From an uncultured Actinomycetes bacterium (GTDB lineage: Bacteria; Actinomycetota; Thermoleophilia; Solirubrobacterales; 70-9), in the NCBI GenBank assembly GCA_937907435.1, contig CALCIA010000322.1:1-5635 (forward strand): a DNA stretch of 5,635 bases, given 5' to 3'. This document shows positions 5,570 to 5,635 of this stretch, one piece after another (the stretch's first letter is position 1; every line of letters starts with the position of its first letter). The notes beneath the pieces were generated by a model that was given only the letters and a program-made list of their open reading frames with translations, was not told the origin of the DNA and made no database searches. Both the position numbers and the translations under genes were made by a program.

Positions 5570-5601
5570 GGGCGCAGCGCCAGCGGCACCGGTTGCCCGG
5601 C

Positions 5602-5635
5602 TCAGTGGGCCGGGGACCACGGGTCGTACTCGTGC
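5602..5635 (-). CDS. Possible C-terminal end of an upstream gene
   Basis: Read on the minus strand from the window edge, one frame gives HEYDPWSPAH followed by TGA at 5604-5602. This looks like a plausible protein end and would leave a 197-nt gap before the TOPRIM gene, similar in size to the other repeat-bearing gaps. Ten residues are too few to name a family or to be sure that it is coding. Confidence 0.35.
   Translation of the reverse strand, partial: HEYDPWSPAH

Noticed and set aside
5405..5620. Extension of the TOPRIM protein by 72 residues to a GTG at 5620
   Set aside because: The extension crosses the inverted repeat, has no family resemblance, and the recognised family start coincides with ATG 5404.

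Overview
The window is GC-rich DNA (C/G-ending codons throughout) in which every supportable gene lies on the minus strand. Read in the direction of transcription (right to left) the order is: the last codons of an unidentified gene at the right edge; a DUF3991/TOPRIM primase-like protein (5404-4478); a conserved hypothetical protein of 224 residues (4267-3593); a DUF1419 protein (3421-2819); a DUF3085 protein (2807-2406); and the first 766 codons of a very large DNA methylase/helicase-type protein (2300 to beyond position 1). This set of small DUF proteins around a TOPRIM protein and a giant methylase-helicase is, to my knowledge, typical of plasmids, integrative elements and genomic islands of alphaproteobacteria, especially Hyphomicrobiales (Rhizobium, Methylobacterium and relatives). 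The host assignment is an inference from recognised families and composition, not from a marker gene. No replication, partition, conjugation, transposase, tRNA or rRNA gene is visible.

Layout. Positions 1-2300: N-terminal part of the methylase-helicase, with a possible sliding-clamp-binding motif at the extreme N terminus, SAM-binding motif I and an NPPF catalytic motif; the helicase part would lie to the left of the window. 2301-2405: short gap with a perfect 6-bp stem-loop just after the DUF3085 stop. 2406-3421: the DUF3085 and DUF1419 genes, 11 nt apart and probably translationally coupled. 3422-3592, 4268-4477 and 5405-5601: three longer gaps, each holding a large inverted-repeat element. 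Two of these are 82-bp direct copies with only two mismatches, exactly 798 bp apart, bracketing the 224-residue gene. The third is diverged, but keeps the same stem core and shows compensating changes in both arms.

How the genes may work together (inference): a primase-like TOPRIM protein and a methylase-helicase suggest handling or protection of the element's own DNA during transfer or establishment, with the DUF proteins as accessory factors of unknown role. The most notable unexplained signal is the family of structured intergenic repeats, which occurs in each of the three long gaps between genes and not in the two short ones.
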